From the NCBI RefSeq assembly GCF_000294775.2, contig NZ_CP015506.1, forward strand, positions 2,703,501 to 2,767,500: 64,000 nt of DNA, written 5' to 3'. The notes beneath the pieces are model-generated. The model searched no databases and was not told where the DNA came from. It was given only the letters and a program-made list of their open reading frames with translations. Source of the stretch: Cytobacillus oceanisediminis 2691. GTDB taxonomy: Bacteria > Bacillota > Bacilli > Bacillales > Cytobacillaceae. The translations under genes were made by a program, and so were the position numbers. Below are positions 8,810 through 17,129 of this stretch, piece by piece. Every line of letters begins with the position of its first letter. The first letter of the stretch is position 1.

Positions 8810-9001
8810 CTAAGAAATCTTCTTTAATTCATCTGTTAAGCGGATGAATTCTTCCTTGTTTCGGCTAGTCAATGCTTCATCAATTTTTTCGCGAAGCTTT
8901 TCTTTTCGGTATTCCTTAAGAGCTTGATTTAGGACTTGTTCTGCTAACACTGACACGTTTTCCTCAGACTGTTGCGGCGAGTTAAGTAGACGTTTTTCCA
9001 T
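8810..9001 (-). CDS. Small IDEAL-domain protein
   Basis: This 63-residue protein ends in an IDEAL domain: EKIDEALTSRNKEEFIRLTDEL matches the family pattern of a short acidic helix pair (I/L-D-x-A-L ... D/E-x-F-x-x-L-x-x-E-L). The N-terminal half is a charged helix. IDEAL domains occur in small Bacillaceae proteins such as YpiB and in ComK-related contexts, mostly without known function. It is a single gene with its own terminator, in opposite context to neither neighbour's pathway, and is preceded by a GGGG ribosome binding site. Its role here is unknown. Confidence 0.75.
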   Translation of the reverse strand: MEKRLLNSPQQSEENVSVLAEQVLNQALKEYRKEKLREKIDEALTSRNKEEFIRLTDELKKIS

Positions 9002-9142
9002 TTAAAATCAACCCCTTGACCTTTTTTCTATTGTAACAGAAGTTTTCAGATTATTCAAATCATTATTTACTGGAAATTTTGTCAGCAGCTGCTAAGCTTG
9101 TTAAATACAATGTACCCGGTTAGTGAACAGTTTAAACAAAAT

Positions 9143-9190
9143 AAAAAAAAGCTGACTCGTGAGAAAAAATAATTTCCTCACAAGTCAGCC
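9143..9190 (-). terminator. Terminator of the eut operon
   Basis: GCTGACTTGTGAG pairs with CTCACGAGTCAGC across a short AT-rich loop, followed by eight T residues on the minus strand. It lies immediately after the mdh stop codon and marks the 3' end of the main ethanolamine transcript. Confidence 0.92.
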
Positions 9191-9193
9191 CTC

Positions 9194-10144
9194 TTACGCT
9201 TTGGCTGTTTCAAGTATGCTCATTACATTTTGTACTGACTTAACAGATTGATCAAGAGCTTTTTTCTCATCGGCAGTCAATGGAATTTCAATGACACTTT
9301 CTATTCCATTTCCGCCCAGGATTGTAGGCACTCCCAGATAGATGTTACTGTATCCATACTCACCTTCCAAATAGGCAATTGAAGGAAGGATTCGTTTTTT
9401 ATCTTTCAGAATCGATTCTGCCATTTCAACCATTGAAGCTGCAGGAGCATAATAGGCACTTCCCTGGCCAAGCAGATTTACAATTTCTCCTCCGCCTTTT
9501 CTGGTTCTTTCCACAATCGCTTTGATTCGGTCGGCAGGGAGTATTTTCTCCAGTGGAATGCCGCCAGCATACGAATATCTGACCAGCGGAACCATATCAT
9601 CTCCATGACCGCCCAGGACAAAACCTGAAATATCTTCAATGGAAACTCCCAGCTCTTGAGCCACAAACGTATTAAATCGGGCTGTATCTAATACTCCCGA
9701 TTGGCCGATTACCCTATTTTTCGGAAAACCAGTAGTTTTATAGCAGACAAAGGTCATTGCATCGACAGGATTGCTTAACACAATAATATAGCTTTCCGGG
9801 GCGTATGTTTTTATATTTTGAGAAACTTCGATCATAATCTTTTCATTTACAGCGACAAGATCGTCCCGGCTCATTCCTGGTTTTCTTGGCATTCCGGCAG
9901 TAATCAATACTAAATCGGCATCTTGAATGTCTTCATAGCTTGAAGTGCCGGTTATGCTGGCATTGAAGCGCTGAATCGGTCCAGCTTCAAGCATATCCAG
10001 GGCCTTGCCTTTTGTTGGGTTCGTCTGTGAAGGCATGTCAACTAAGATTATGTCTCCCAATTCTTTTTGGGCCAGCATCAATGCTGCTGTCGCACCCGTA
10101 AAGCCTGACCCGATTACGGCAATCTTTCTTCTCTTAAAAGTCAT
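9194..10144 (-). CDS. mdh: Malate dehydrogenase (NAD-dependent), last gene of the eut operon
   Basis: This 316-residue protein is of the LDH-like malate dehydrogenase type. It has the Rossmann glycine motif GSGFTGA, the substrate loop [10 protein letters not shown] with the arginine typical of malate rather than lactate specificity, NPVDAMT, and the active-site histidine in [12 protein letters not shown]. It interconverts malate and oxaloacetate with NAD(H). In most Bacillus genomes mdh sits with citZ and icd; here it follows a shell-protein gene by 36 bp and precedes the operon terminator. It may be a second copy used to recycle NADH made by EutE, since no eutG alcohol dehydrogenase is seen. 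No microcompartment-targeting helix is obvious. Confidence 0.88.
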   Translation of the reverse strand: MTFKRRKIAVIGSGFTGATAALMLAQKELGDIILVDMPSQTNPTKGKALDMLEAGPIQRFNASITGTSSYEDIQDADLVLITAGMPRKPGMSRDDLVAVNEKIMIEVSQNIKTYAPESYIIVLSNPVDAMTFVCYKTTGFPKNRVIGQSGVLDTARFNTFVAQELGVSIEDISGFVLGGHGDDMVPLVRYSYAGGIPLEKILPADRIKAIVERTRKGGGEIVNLLGQGSAYYAPAASMVEMAESILKDKKRILPSIAYLEGEYGYSNIYLGVPTILGGNGIESVIEIPLTADEKKALDQSVKSVQNVMSILETAKA

Positions 10145-10180
10145 GGCTGTTCCTCCATTTCATCGTACTAGTGGAGTACT

Positions 10181-10567
10181 TTAATTATCTTCAACGCTAT
10201 CCAGTTCCGCCGCAGATATCTGTTTCTTTTTGCTGGCTCCCTTTTTTACGGGGGGTGCTTCAGGAGCTGGCTCTTGTTTCATTTCCTTTGGTTTCCTGTC
10301 ATCTAATAAAGCTTTTTTGATATCTTCATCAGGATGAGGTATAACATGCGCTGACACGAGTTCACCCACTCTGGCTGCTGCTTCCTTACCTGCATCCACA
10401 GCAGCCTGAACAGCACTTACATCCCCCTGAACCAAAACCGTTACTAAAGCGGCGTCCACTTTTTCCTGCTTCACCAAAGTAACATCAGCAGCTTTCAGCA
10501 TGGCATCTGCTGCTTCAATGGACCCAATAAGCCCTCTTGTTTCAATCATGCCTAGTGCTCTTGCCAT
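10181..10567 (-). CDS. BMC-domain shell protein with basic C-terminal tail (EutM/EutK-like)
   Basis: This 128-residue protein has one BMC domain (about 1-90, starting ALGMIETRGLIGSIEAADAM). A 38-residue tail follows, rich in Pro, Glu and Lys (PEAPPVKKGASKKKQ) and ending in a short acidic stretch. BMC-H proteins form hexameric tiles with a central pore. The tail is shorter than, and unlike, the helix-turn-helix of EutK or the Cys motif of PduK, so the name is left open. It is 1 bp downstream of eutN and likely co-translated. The tail may bind nucleic acid or organise cargo, which is inference only. Confidence 0.85.
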   Translation of the reverse strand: MARALGMIETRGLIGSIEAADAMLKAADVTLVKQEKVDAALVTVLVQGDVSAVQAAVDAGKEAAARVGELVSAHVIPHPDEDIKKALLDDRKPKEMKQEPAPEAPPVKKGASKKKQISAAELDSVEDN

Positions 10568-10568
10568 C

Positions 10569-10841
10569 CTATTTCACCTCTTTCTTTTCAACGTCTACAG
10601 AATCGATAATTCCAATAATCAATGCATCAATTGGCAATCTTATATCTCCGGACATATTTGAAGCCGAACTTCCACGCGTAACGAGAACTTGATCACCGAC
10701 TCCTGCCCCAATACGGTCAACCGCAACGAATGATTTTGCTGCTGAAAGACCATGAGGCTCGACAACCAAAAATTTCAGGCCCGTTAAATTATCTTCTTTT
10801 CTTGTGGCCCATACATTGCCGATTACCGTTCCCATTTCCAT
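10569..10841 (-). CDS. eutN: EutN/CcmL pentameric vertex shell protein
   Basis: This 90-residue protein has the EutN/CcmL signature: GTVIGNVWATRKEDNLTGLK at the N-terminus, followed by AVDRIGAGVGDQVLVTRGSS and the C-terminal IIGIIDSV. Such proteins form pentamers that cap the vertices of the microcompartment. Its start overlaps the end of the upstream unknown gene by 19 bp, which implies translational coupling. Confidence 0.93.
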   Translation of the reverse strand: MEMGTVIGNVWATRKEDNLTGLKFLVVEPHGLSAAKSFVAVDRIGAGVGDQVLVTRGSSASNMSGDIRLPIDALIIGIIDSVDVEKKEVK

Positions 10842-11497
10842 GTGTTTTCAGCCCCTTTTGTATCCATTACAATGATGCTTTTTCCCAATTCCCGTGCTGT
10901 ATCGCGTGCTAAAGGTGTTATAATGGTCTGTTTATCTGCGAGGATTTCATTCATTTTGCATTCTTGAACATCTCTTTGTGTGATCAGCTTCTTTGAGAGA
11001 GGCTGATCTGCGCTGATAGGCTTTGGCGCTGAAAAATCTTCCAGGCTATTGATTTCAACCCCGAACTTTAACAGCTTTTCCTTATACTCCATTAAGCTTA
11101 AAGAATACTCCCCGTTTGTTTTTTTCTCTCCATTCAGGATTTTATAAAGTTTTGTTTTCGGAATTAAGGTAACAGGGACATAGTCCATAATACAGGCTGA
11201 GAGAAGCTCGCTTTCCGGTGTATCGCAAATGCCCAGTGCCCCTTTCACAAACAAGTCCTGGGAAGCATCAAGAAAAATAACCCTCATAACATTATGCAGC
11301 TCAGCTTCTTCGCTAAAGTCATAAGGAAGGACATTCCAGTTTTCCTCTAACACTTCTAATATATTTGGATCGACTTTCCCTAAATCTCCAACTGCGAGGA
11401 TATTATGTTTAGATTTAGAATTTGGAGCAGATTTGGCACCAAATAAATTTTTTACCACTTCTTCAACTATTTGTTCAATTAAATGCCGGTCAATCAT
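10823..11497 (-). CDS. Microcompartment-associated protein of unknown function
   Basis: I do not recognise this 224-residue protein as a named enzyme. The N-terminus (IDRHLIEQIVEEVVKNLFG) is an amphipathic helix of the type that targets cargo to microcompartments, followed by a polar linker. The C-terminus has IITPLARDTARELGKSIIV, a motif seen in several eut/pdu proteins (for example EutT and EutQ relatives), often preceding a domain boundary. The gene occupies the slot between pduL and eutN that holds an uncharacterised orf in other Firmicutes eut operons. Its ATG overlaps the pduL stop as ATGA, and its 3' end overlaps eutN. It is probably encapsulated cargo or a scaffold. Confidence 0.7.
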   Translation of the reverse strand: MIDRHLIEQIVEEVVKNLFGAKSAPNSKSKHNILAVGDLGKVDPNILEVLEENWNVLPYDFSEEAELHNVMRVIFLDASQDLFVKGALGICDTPESELLSACIMDYVPVTLIPKTKLYKILNGEKKTNGEYSLSLMEYKEKLLKFGVEINSLEDFSAPKPISADQPLSKKLITQRDVQECKMNEILADKQTIITPLARDTARELGKSIIVMDTKGAENTWKWER

Positions 11498-12147
11498 AAT
11501 CTTTCCTCTTGCCTTACTAACCTGCCAGCTGTTTTACCGGTAATCAGTCCTGCATTGGCTTCATCAGTATCAATATGCATTTCAAGTCTATACCGGGGTG
11601 AGATTCTAATTAACACATTTCCAAAGGATATTGGACGTTCTCCCTCTGCCTCAACTTTAACGTATTCCCCATTTTTCACGCCGAAAGTTTCAGCATCTTC
11701 CGGAGCCATATGAATGTGTGCCTGCGCGATAATAAGACCTTCTTTTTTATAAATGCTGCCCTTGGGTCCTATCAGAGTTACAGGTGAAGATCCTTCTATA
11801 TTCCCGGATTCGCGGAGCGGGGGTTTCAGCCCCAGTTTGATCGAATCAGTACGGCTGACCTCTACCTGGGTCATATTGCGGGCAGGACCAAGAATGCGCA
11901 CCTTTTCAAGGCTTCCTCTTGGTCCTGCGATGGTTATAGTTTCGTAAGCAGCAAATTGGCCAGGCTGAGATAAATCAGCTTTTTCGGTAAGCTGATAGCC
12001 TGTTCCAAAAAGAATCTCCAAATCTCTTTGACTTAAATGACAGTGCCGGGCAGAGACAGCCATTGGAATTGAATGATCTTTTCCTGAGGAATCTTTTAGC
12101 CTTGAGACGATTTCCTCTACAATCGATTGAATGGCTTGCTCGTTCAT
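11494..12147 (-). CDS. pduL: PduL-type phosphotransacylase (EutD role)
   Basis: This 217-residue protein has the PduL zinc-binding histidine pattern: VSARHCHLS in the first barrel, QAHIHMAP in the second and EMHIDTDEANAG near the C-terminus. PduL converts acetyl-CoA and phosphate to acetyl phosphate and CoA inside the shell, recycling CoA for EutE. The N-terminal helix (NEQAIQSIVEEIVSRLKD) looks like an encapsulation peptide and resembles that of the next gene. It sits 32 bp after eutM. It replaces the unrelated Pta-type EutD of enterobacteria. Confidence 0.92.
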   Translation of the reverse strand: MNEQAIQSIVEEIVSRLKDSSGKDHSIPMAVSARHCHLSQRDLEILFGTGYQLTEKADLSQPGQFAAYETITIAGPRGSLEKVRILGPARNMTQVEVSRTDSIKLGLKPPLRESGNIEGSSPVTLIGPKGSIYKKEGLIIAQAHIHMAPEDAETFGVKNGEYVKVEAEGERPISFGNVLIRISPRYRLEMHIDTDEANAGLITGKTAGRLVRQEERL

Positions 12148-12178
12148 GGATTTAAGCTCCTAACATAGTAATCTTGTA

Positions 12179-12472
12179 TTAAAGCTCAGCATCAATTTTT
12201 GGAAGAATGCTCTCCAATTCATTATGAGGACGAGGAATGACATGAACAGATTTCAATTCTCCAACACGCTGTGCTGCTGCAGCTCCCGCATCCGTTGCCG
12301 CTTTGACAGCACCTACATCACCGCGCACAAGCACCGTTACAATACCGCCCCCTACATGTACCTTTCCAACTAAATGAACATTCGCAGCCTTCACCATAGC
12401 ATCTGCAGCTTCCACTGAAGCAACCAGCCCTTTAGTTTCAATCATGCCTAATGCAGTTAATTCTCTAGCCAT
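12179..12472 (-). CDS. eutM: BMC-H major shell protein EutM
   Basis: This 97-residue single BMC-domain protein begins with the typical [20 protein letters not shown] segment and contains [17 protein letters not shown]. The length is that of EutM/PduA. It forms hexamers that tile the shell facets. It is 16 bp downstream of eutE. The related 10181-10567 gene shares the fold but adds a tail, so this one is the likely bulk shell protein. Confidence 0.94.
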   Translation of the reverse strand: MARELTALGMIETKGLVASVEAADAMVKAANVHLVGKVHVGGGIVTVLVRGDVGAVKAATDAGAAAAQRVGELKSVHVIPRPHNELESILPKIDAEL

Positions 12473-12488
12473 TTTTATTTCCTCCTAA

Positions 12489-14018
12489 TTAGTTAGTTTG
12501 ATATTTTTTCATCACTTGATTGACCATGTCGGCAATCATCTTTGCATCCACTTCGCCATCTGGCGATACTTGCTTGAGAACTTGATTAACAATATGATCA
12601 ACATCCGGGCTGCCGGCTAGTTCTTTTTCAGCTTTAGAAGATGATGATGCCGGTTTTGGGATGGTGATTTCTTTCGTACCATAAGCCATTCTTTTAATAT
12701 TGATCAGGTGGCGTGCTGTTACATTATCAGAGGTAATGTTGCCGCCGAATGAACCGCATCCCAGAGTCAGAGAAGGCATCAATCCGGTTGTCGCCCCAAC
12801 AGCCCCAATAGACGAGAGCGTGTTGACCATCATTCTTGAAACAGGCATTTCAAGGGCAAAATCCTTAGCCACTGCATCGTCATTCGTATGAATTGAGAGG
12901 CTATGCCCTCTTCCGCCCAAATTGAGCAGCTGCAGGCAGATATCTTTTGCCTCCTGGCAGCTTTCCGCTGTATAAAGGGCAAAAACCGGAGATAGTTTTT
13001 CAATTGAAAATGGTATGTCTTTGCCTACTCCAGTTTCTTCAGCAATTAAAACTCTTGTTTCTTCAGGGACTTGGATACTGGCCATGGCTGCGATTTTAAC
13101 AGCACTTTGACCGACGATATCCGGATTCAGCTTTCCCGGTGAAGGCGAAATGACTTTTTCCAACGCCGCTTTTTCATGGTTATTTAAGAGATAAGCCCCA
13201 TTATTTCTCAGTTCTCTCATGGTCATTTCTTTGATATTGCGATCGACGACAATCGATTGTTCAGTAGCGCAAATCGTTCCATTATCAAAAGATTTACTGT
13301 CAATGATCATTCTCACCGACTGGTCCACCTTAGCGGTTTTTTCAATATAGCAAGGCACATTTCCAGGCCCTACTCCATAGGCAGGCTTACCTGAGCTATA
13401 TGCAGCCCTGACCAGTCCGCCGCCTCCTGTTGCTAAAATGAGATTGATGTCGCGATGCTTCATTAATTCGTTTGTTGCACTCATTGAAGACTTTGAGATC
13501 CATCCAATCAATCCTTCGGGTGCACCTGCCTGTATGGCTGCTTCATTCACAATTTTTAAAGCTTCAACTGTACATTTCACTGCCCTTGGATGTGGGCTCA
13601 CGACAATGGCATTTCTTGTTTTTAGAGCAATCAGTGCTTTAAAAATGGCTGTTGAAGTAGGGTTAGTCGTTGGAATGATGCCTGCAATGACACCGTAAGG
13701 ATAAGCTATTTCCGATACTTTATTTACCCGGTCCTCATGTATGATGCCTACTGTCTTTTCATCTTTGATAGACTCATAGACAGCCTTGGAACCGACTTCG
13801 TTTTTAATTTTTTTGTGCTCGGCAATGCCCATCCCTGTTTCCTCTACCGCCATCCGGGCAAGGTAAAGTGACTTGGCATAAGCAGCATCAGCGGCTTTTT
13901 TGACGATTTTGTCAACCTGCTCCTGCGTAAAGGCCATATACTTAAACTGCGCTTCCTTGGCCCGCTTTACCGCATCCCGCATTTCCTGCATGGATTGAAG
14001 ATCATGATCAAATTGCAA
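12489..14018 (-). CDS. eutE: Acylating acetaldehyde dehydrogenase EutE
   Basis: This 509-residue aldehyde dehydrogenase-fold protein has the catalytic cysteine in DNGTICATEQS near residue 249 and the CoA-dependent family's GGGGLVRAAYSSGKPA segment. It oxidises acetaldehyde from ethanolamine cleavage to acetyl-CoA, making NADH. The C-terminus, after about residue 455, is a Ser/Lys-rich linker followed by a helix (VDHIVNQVLKQVSPDG...MIADMVNQVMKKY) that probably serves as a C-terminal encapsulation peptide, unlike the N-terminal one of enterobacterial EutE. It lies between eutL and eutM. Confidence 0.94.
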   Translation of the reverse strand: MQFDHDLQSMQEMRDAVKRAKEAQFKYMAFTQEQVDKIVKKAADAAYAKSLYLARMAVEETGMGIAEHKKIKNEVGSKAVYESIKDEKTVGIIHEDRVNKVSEIAYPYGVIAGIIPTTNPTSTAIFKALIALKTRNAIVVSPHPRAVKCTVEALKIVNEAAIQAGAPEGLIGWISKSSMSATNELMKHRDINLILATGGGGLVRAAYSSGKPAYGVGPGNVPCYIEKTAKVDQSVRMIIDSKSFDNGTICATEQSIVVDRNIKEMTMRELRNNGAYLLNNHEKAALEKVISPSPGKLNPDIVGQSAVKIAAMASIQVPEETRVLIAEETGVGKDIPFSIEKLSPVFALYTAESCQEAKDICLQLLNLGGRGHSLSIHTNDDAVAKDFALEMPVSRMMVNTLSSIGAVGATTGLMPSLTLGCGSFGGNITSDNVTARHLINIKRMAYGTKEITIPKPASSSSKAEKELAGSPDVDHIVNQVLKQVSPDGEVDAKMIADMVNQVMKKYQTN

Positions 14019-14052
14019 GATTCCACGCTCCTTTCAGGATATTTTGAAAGAA

Positions 14053-14706
14053 TTAGTATTTTATAGGGTTCTGAGAAATTTCCATAATGGCATCCCGGAA
14101 AGCATCAGCTGCTGCCTGGCATGCTGATTGAGAGCCGGTCAGCAGTCCCCCGCCAAAGTTGGTTTCCGAAGGCGGCCCGAAAAATTTAACCATTTCAACA
14201 TCCGCTGCCTTTAGAGCAGCGTCAAGTCCATAAACGGCTTCCAAAGGAGGGGCTATTAAATACGCAATAGGCTCTCCGATTTTGATGCCTGCTTCCTTTG
14301 ACAGATAGGACCCTGTTCTGGAAACAACATGTGCATAAATGGCATGCGCTTTTTCCTCATCAAGCGCTTCAAAATAAGCATCGGATTCAGCTGTCTGGAG
14401 GACAGCCTCCATACCGCTTTTGACTTCATCAGGAGACGGCCCTGCCAAAATTCCAATCATTTCACCTGATAATGGCCCAGAAGCATGAGCAGCACCCGCA
14501 TAAAAGGACCTGGCATAAACCACTTCGACATCAGCTCTTTTAGTAGCTTCATCGAGTGCGGTATAGCCTACGTCATCGACTGTTGAGGTGAAAATCGCCA
14601 GGCTTCGGTGATGGGGCTTAAGCTGAAACTGCTTTGCAAGCTCTTGGTCCACGCTAGGAATCACCCGAACAGCCAATATATCAGCGTGAATGCGTTCTAA
14701 TCCCAT
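14053..14706 (-). CDS. eutL: Tandem-BMC trimeric shell protein EutL
   Basis: This 217-residue protein has the EutL layout of two permuted BMC domains (about 1-110 and 111-217), with DEATKRADVEVVYARSFYAG in the first and LDAALKAADVEMVKFFGPPS in the second. The end of the second repeat has FGGGLLTGSQSACQAA. EutL trimers form pseudohexameric tiles with a gated large pore. It is 12 bp downstream of eutC. Confidence 0.94.
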   Translation of the reverse strand: MGLERIHADILAVRVIPSVDQELAKQFQLKPHHRSLAIFTSTVDDVGYTALDEATKRADVEVVYARSFYAGAAHASGPLSGEMIGILAGPSPDEVKSGMEAVLQTAESDAYFEALDEEKAHAIYAHVVSRTGSYLSKEAGIKIGEPIAYLIAPPLEAVYGLDAALKAADVEMVKFFGPPSETNFGGGLLTGSQSACQAAADAFRDAIMEISQNPIKY

Positions 14707-14718
14707 TTTTTCTGCCTC

Positions 14719-15735
14719 CTACCCTTCCTTTTTCACGAGCGATACACCACTTGCTTCATACTTTAAAACTTTTTGGATGACCGTCCCGAGATAGGCGCCA
14801 GCCTCTGCGGGAGGAATTCCGCCTTTATGTATATTGGAAATTACCATCCGGTCAGCTTCGATCGTTCCTTTTCGGGGTTCATAGCAAAGGTAGGCACTCA
14901 GTGATTCTGCACTGACCAGACCAGGACGCTCGCCAATCAATAAAACAACTACTTTGGGCTTCAGGAGCTCGCCTACTTCATCCATAACAGCCACTCGGCC
15001 TTTTTCGATATAAAAAGGGGTCCCCATATCGAGGCCTAAACTTTTTAATGATTGCTGAAGGGATAGATATACATCCTCTGCATTTTCTTCAATCGCACTT
15101 GAGCTAAGCCCGTCAGACAGAATGATTTGAACAGCCGGTCCCTTTTGGCATTTAGCAAGAATGATTTTTTTGGCTTCTTCTGATAGCTTTCTGCCATAAT
15201 CGGGTCTTCGGATGTACACTTCTTTTTCATTTACCATCGTATTGACTTTAAAGAGTCCAAGATGGTTTATAAGCTCATCATTTACATCTCCATAGACAGC
15301 ATCGACTGCTGCTGCATGGTCAAAGCGGAATTTCAGCCATGTGTCTGTCTTCGGTCTTGTTCCTGCTCTTCCCACCCCGATTCTTGCAGGTGTTTTGCTC
15401 TTGAGTGCCTCCAGCTCTACTGGATCTGCCGGATGATCAATGCCTGCCTTTTTTGAATAATTTTCGTTCTTATCATGACTTGCTTTAACTGTTGAGGTCA
15501 TTTTAAGAGCATTTGTATTCTGATAGCTTTTAATTTTTATTAGACTGTCTGTATCCTCTTTTCCAGCCTTGATCACCTCCACTGCCATCTTGGATGGTTG
15601 TGTGCTGGGGTTTGATGTATGTTGCCAAAATTTTACTCCTGCGCTGCTTTCTTGCCCTTTCACATCAGAGGTTTGCTGCGATTGAAGTTTTTCCACTACA
15701 AGGCGTGTTACTTTTTCAATCAGTTCAGGATTCAT
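14719..15735 (-). CDS. eutC: Ethanolamine ammonia-lyase small subunit EutC (copy 1, long linker)
   Basis: This 338-residue protein has an N-terminal amphipathic helix (PELIEKVTRLVVEKLQ) for encapsulation, then a polar linker of about 80 residues, then the conserved EutC core from about 104 (SKTPARIGVGRAGTRPKT) including LIGERPGLVSAESLSAY. With EutB it forms the B12-dependent lyase that splits ethanolamine into acetaldehyde and ammonia. It is longer than copy 2 (288 residues) because of the linker. It follows eutB by 12 bp. Confidence 0.94.
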   Translation of the reverse strand: MNPELIEKVTRLVVEKLQSQQTSDVKGQESSAGVKFWQHTSNPSTQPSKMAVEVIKAGKEDTDSLIKIKSYQNTNALKMTSTVKASHDKNENYSKKAGIDHPADPVELEALKSKTPARIGVGRAGTRPKTDTWLKFRFDHAAAVDAVYGDVNDELINHLGLFKVNTMVNEKEVYIRRPDYGRKLSEEAKKIILAKCQKGPAVQIILSDGLSSSAIEENAEDVYLSLQQSLKSLGLDMGTPFYIEKGRVAVMDEVGELLKPKVVVLLIGERPGLVSAESLSAYLCYEPRKGTIEADRMVISNIHKGGIPPAEAGAYLGTVIQKVLKYEASGVSLVKKEG

Positions 15736-15747
15736 TCATTTCAACTC

Positions 15748-17112
15748 CTATCGTGAAAAAATGGTTGGATCGCCTGCGATTTTGCTCAGCTTTCCATTTT
15801 CGAAGATTCCCATTTTCTCAAGCCAATCCCTGAATATTGGAGATGGCTGCTTATTCATCGTCTGCCTAAGCGTGGCAACGTCATGATAGCTCATGGATTG
15901 ATAATTGAGCATGCAATCATCCCCCATTGGGGCAGCAATAATAAAATTCACTCCAGCTGCTGTCAGCAGAACGCCAAGGTCTTCGATATCGTTTTGGTCG
16001 GCCTTAATATGATTCGTGTAGCAGATATCAACACCCATAGGGATGCCATGCATTTTTCCCATAAAATGATCTTCGAGCCCGGCCCTGATGACTTGCTTAT
16101 TGTTGTACAAATACTCCGGCCCAATGAAACCTACCACTGTATTTACGATGTAAGGGTCATAATGCCGGGCAAAGCCGTAATTTCTCGATTCCAGTGTCAT
16201 CTGATCCATTCCAAAATGTGCTTCAGCGGAAAGCTCTGAACCTTGGCCCGTTTCAAAATATAAACGCTGAGGCCCGGTGCCGGTGCCGAGAGTTCTTGCC
16301 ATGTCATTTGCTTCCTCAAGAAGTGAGGCAGTAATTCCGAATGATCGGTTGGCAGCCTCTGTTCCAGCTATGCTTTGGAAGATCATATCGGCAGGTGCTC
16401 CCTGTTCTATAGCCTTCATTTGTGCTGTTACATGTGCAAGCACACAGTTTTGTGTTGGTATTCCCCAGTCCTTGATAAAAGCATGTGTGGCATGGAGCAA
16501 TCTTTTTACACTCTCAACCGAATCATCCACAGGATTAATTCCAATCACTGCATCCCCTATGCCGTAGGATAAACCTTCTTTGAGGGATGCGATCATGCCA
16601 TCCACATTATCGGTTGGATGATTAGGCTGCAGACGGGAAGCCAATGTTCCTTTATATCCAATCGTTATATTGCATTTGGATAGTATTTCGATTTTGTTTG
16701 CCGCGTGAACAAGATCAAGATTAGACATGATTTTTGCGGCGGCGGCGATCATCTCACTGTTCAATCCCCTGCTGATTCTTTTTAAATCTTCTCCTGTAGT
16801 GTCATCGTCCAGGATATATTCACGAAGTTCAGCAACTGACCAATTTTTTATGCTCTGATAGACGGGTTCATTCATCCCGCTTTCTATAATTCTCGAAACC
16901 TCATCCTCTTCAGGCGAAAGCATAGGATTTTCTCGGATATCAGATAGGGTTAAATGACTTAGAACCAATTTGGCGGCGATTCTTTCCTGGACGGTTTCCG
17001 CTGCGATTCCCGCGAGGCGGTCCCCTGATTTTTCTTCATTTGCTTTTGCAAATAGATCTTTTAGATTTTCGAATTGATACACATTTCCTAAATGACTGGT
17101 TTGCAGCTTCAT
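15748..17112 (-). CDS. eutB: Ethanolamine ammonia-lyase large subunit EutB (copy 1)
   Basis: This 454-residue protein has the EutB hallmarks: SRGLNSEMIAAAAKIMSNLD, RLQPNHPTDN, GDAVIGINPVDDS, NCVLAHVTAQM, and YFETGQGSELSAEAHFGMDQ, which contributes active-site residues. It carries the catalytic site and the adenosylcobalamin interface. The start at 17112 aligns with the expected N-terminus (KLQTSHLGNVYQF). It lies 17 bp after eutA, so the reactivase and the lyase are made together. A second eutB is at 24127. Confidence 0.96.
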   Translation of the reverse strand: MKLQTSHLGNVYQFENLKDLFAKANEEKSGDRLAGIAAETVQERIAAKLVLSHLTLSDIRENPMLSPEEDEVSRIIESGMNEPVYQSIKNWSVAELREYILDDDTTGEDLKRISRGLNSEMIAAAAKIMSNLDLVHAANKIEILSKCNITIGYKGTLASRLQPNHPTDNVDGMIASLKEGLSYGIGDAVIGINPVDDSVESVKRLLHATHAFIKDWGIPTQNCVLAHVTAQMKAIEQGAPADMIFQSIAGTEAANRSFGITASLLEEANDMARTLGTGTGPQRLYFETGQGSELSAEAHFGMDQMTLESRNYGFARHYDPYIVNTVVGFIGPEYLYNNKQVIRAGLEDHFMGKMHGIPMGVDICYTNHIKADQNDIEDLGVLLTAAGVNFIIAAPMGDDCMLNYQSMSYHDVATLRQTMNKQPSPIFRDWLEKMGIFENGKLSKIAGDPTIFSR

Positions 17113-17129
17113 AAATAATCCCCCCTTTC

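Noticed and set aside
14256..14456. Short minus-strand frame inside eutL
   Set aside because: It lies within the confirmed eutL frame in another phase; no independent support.
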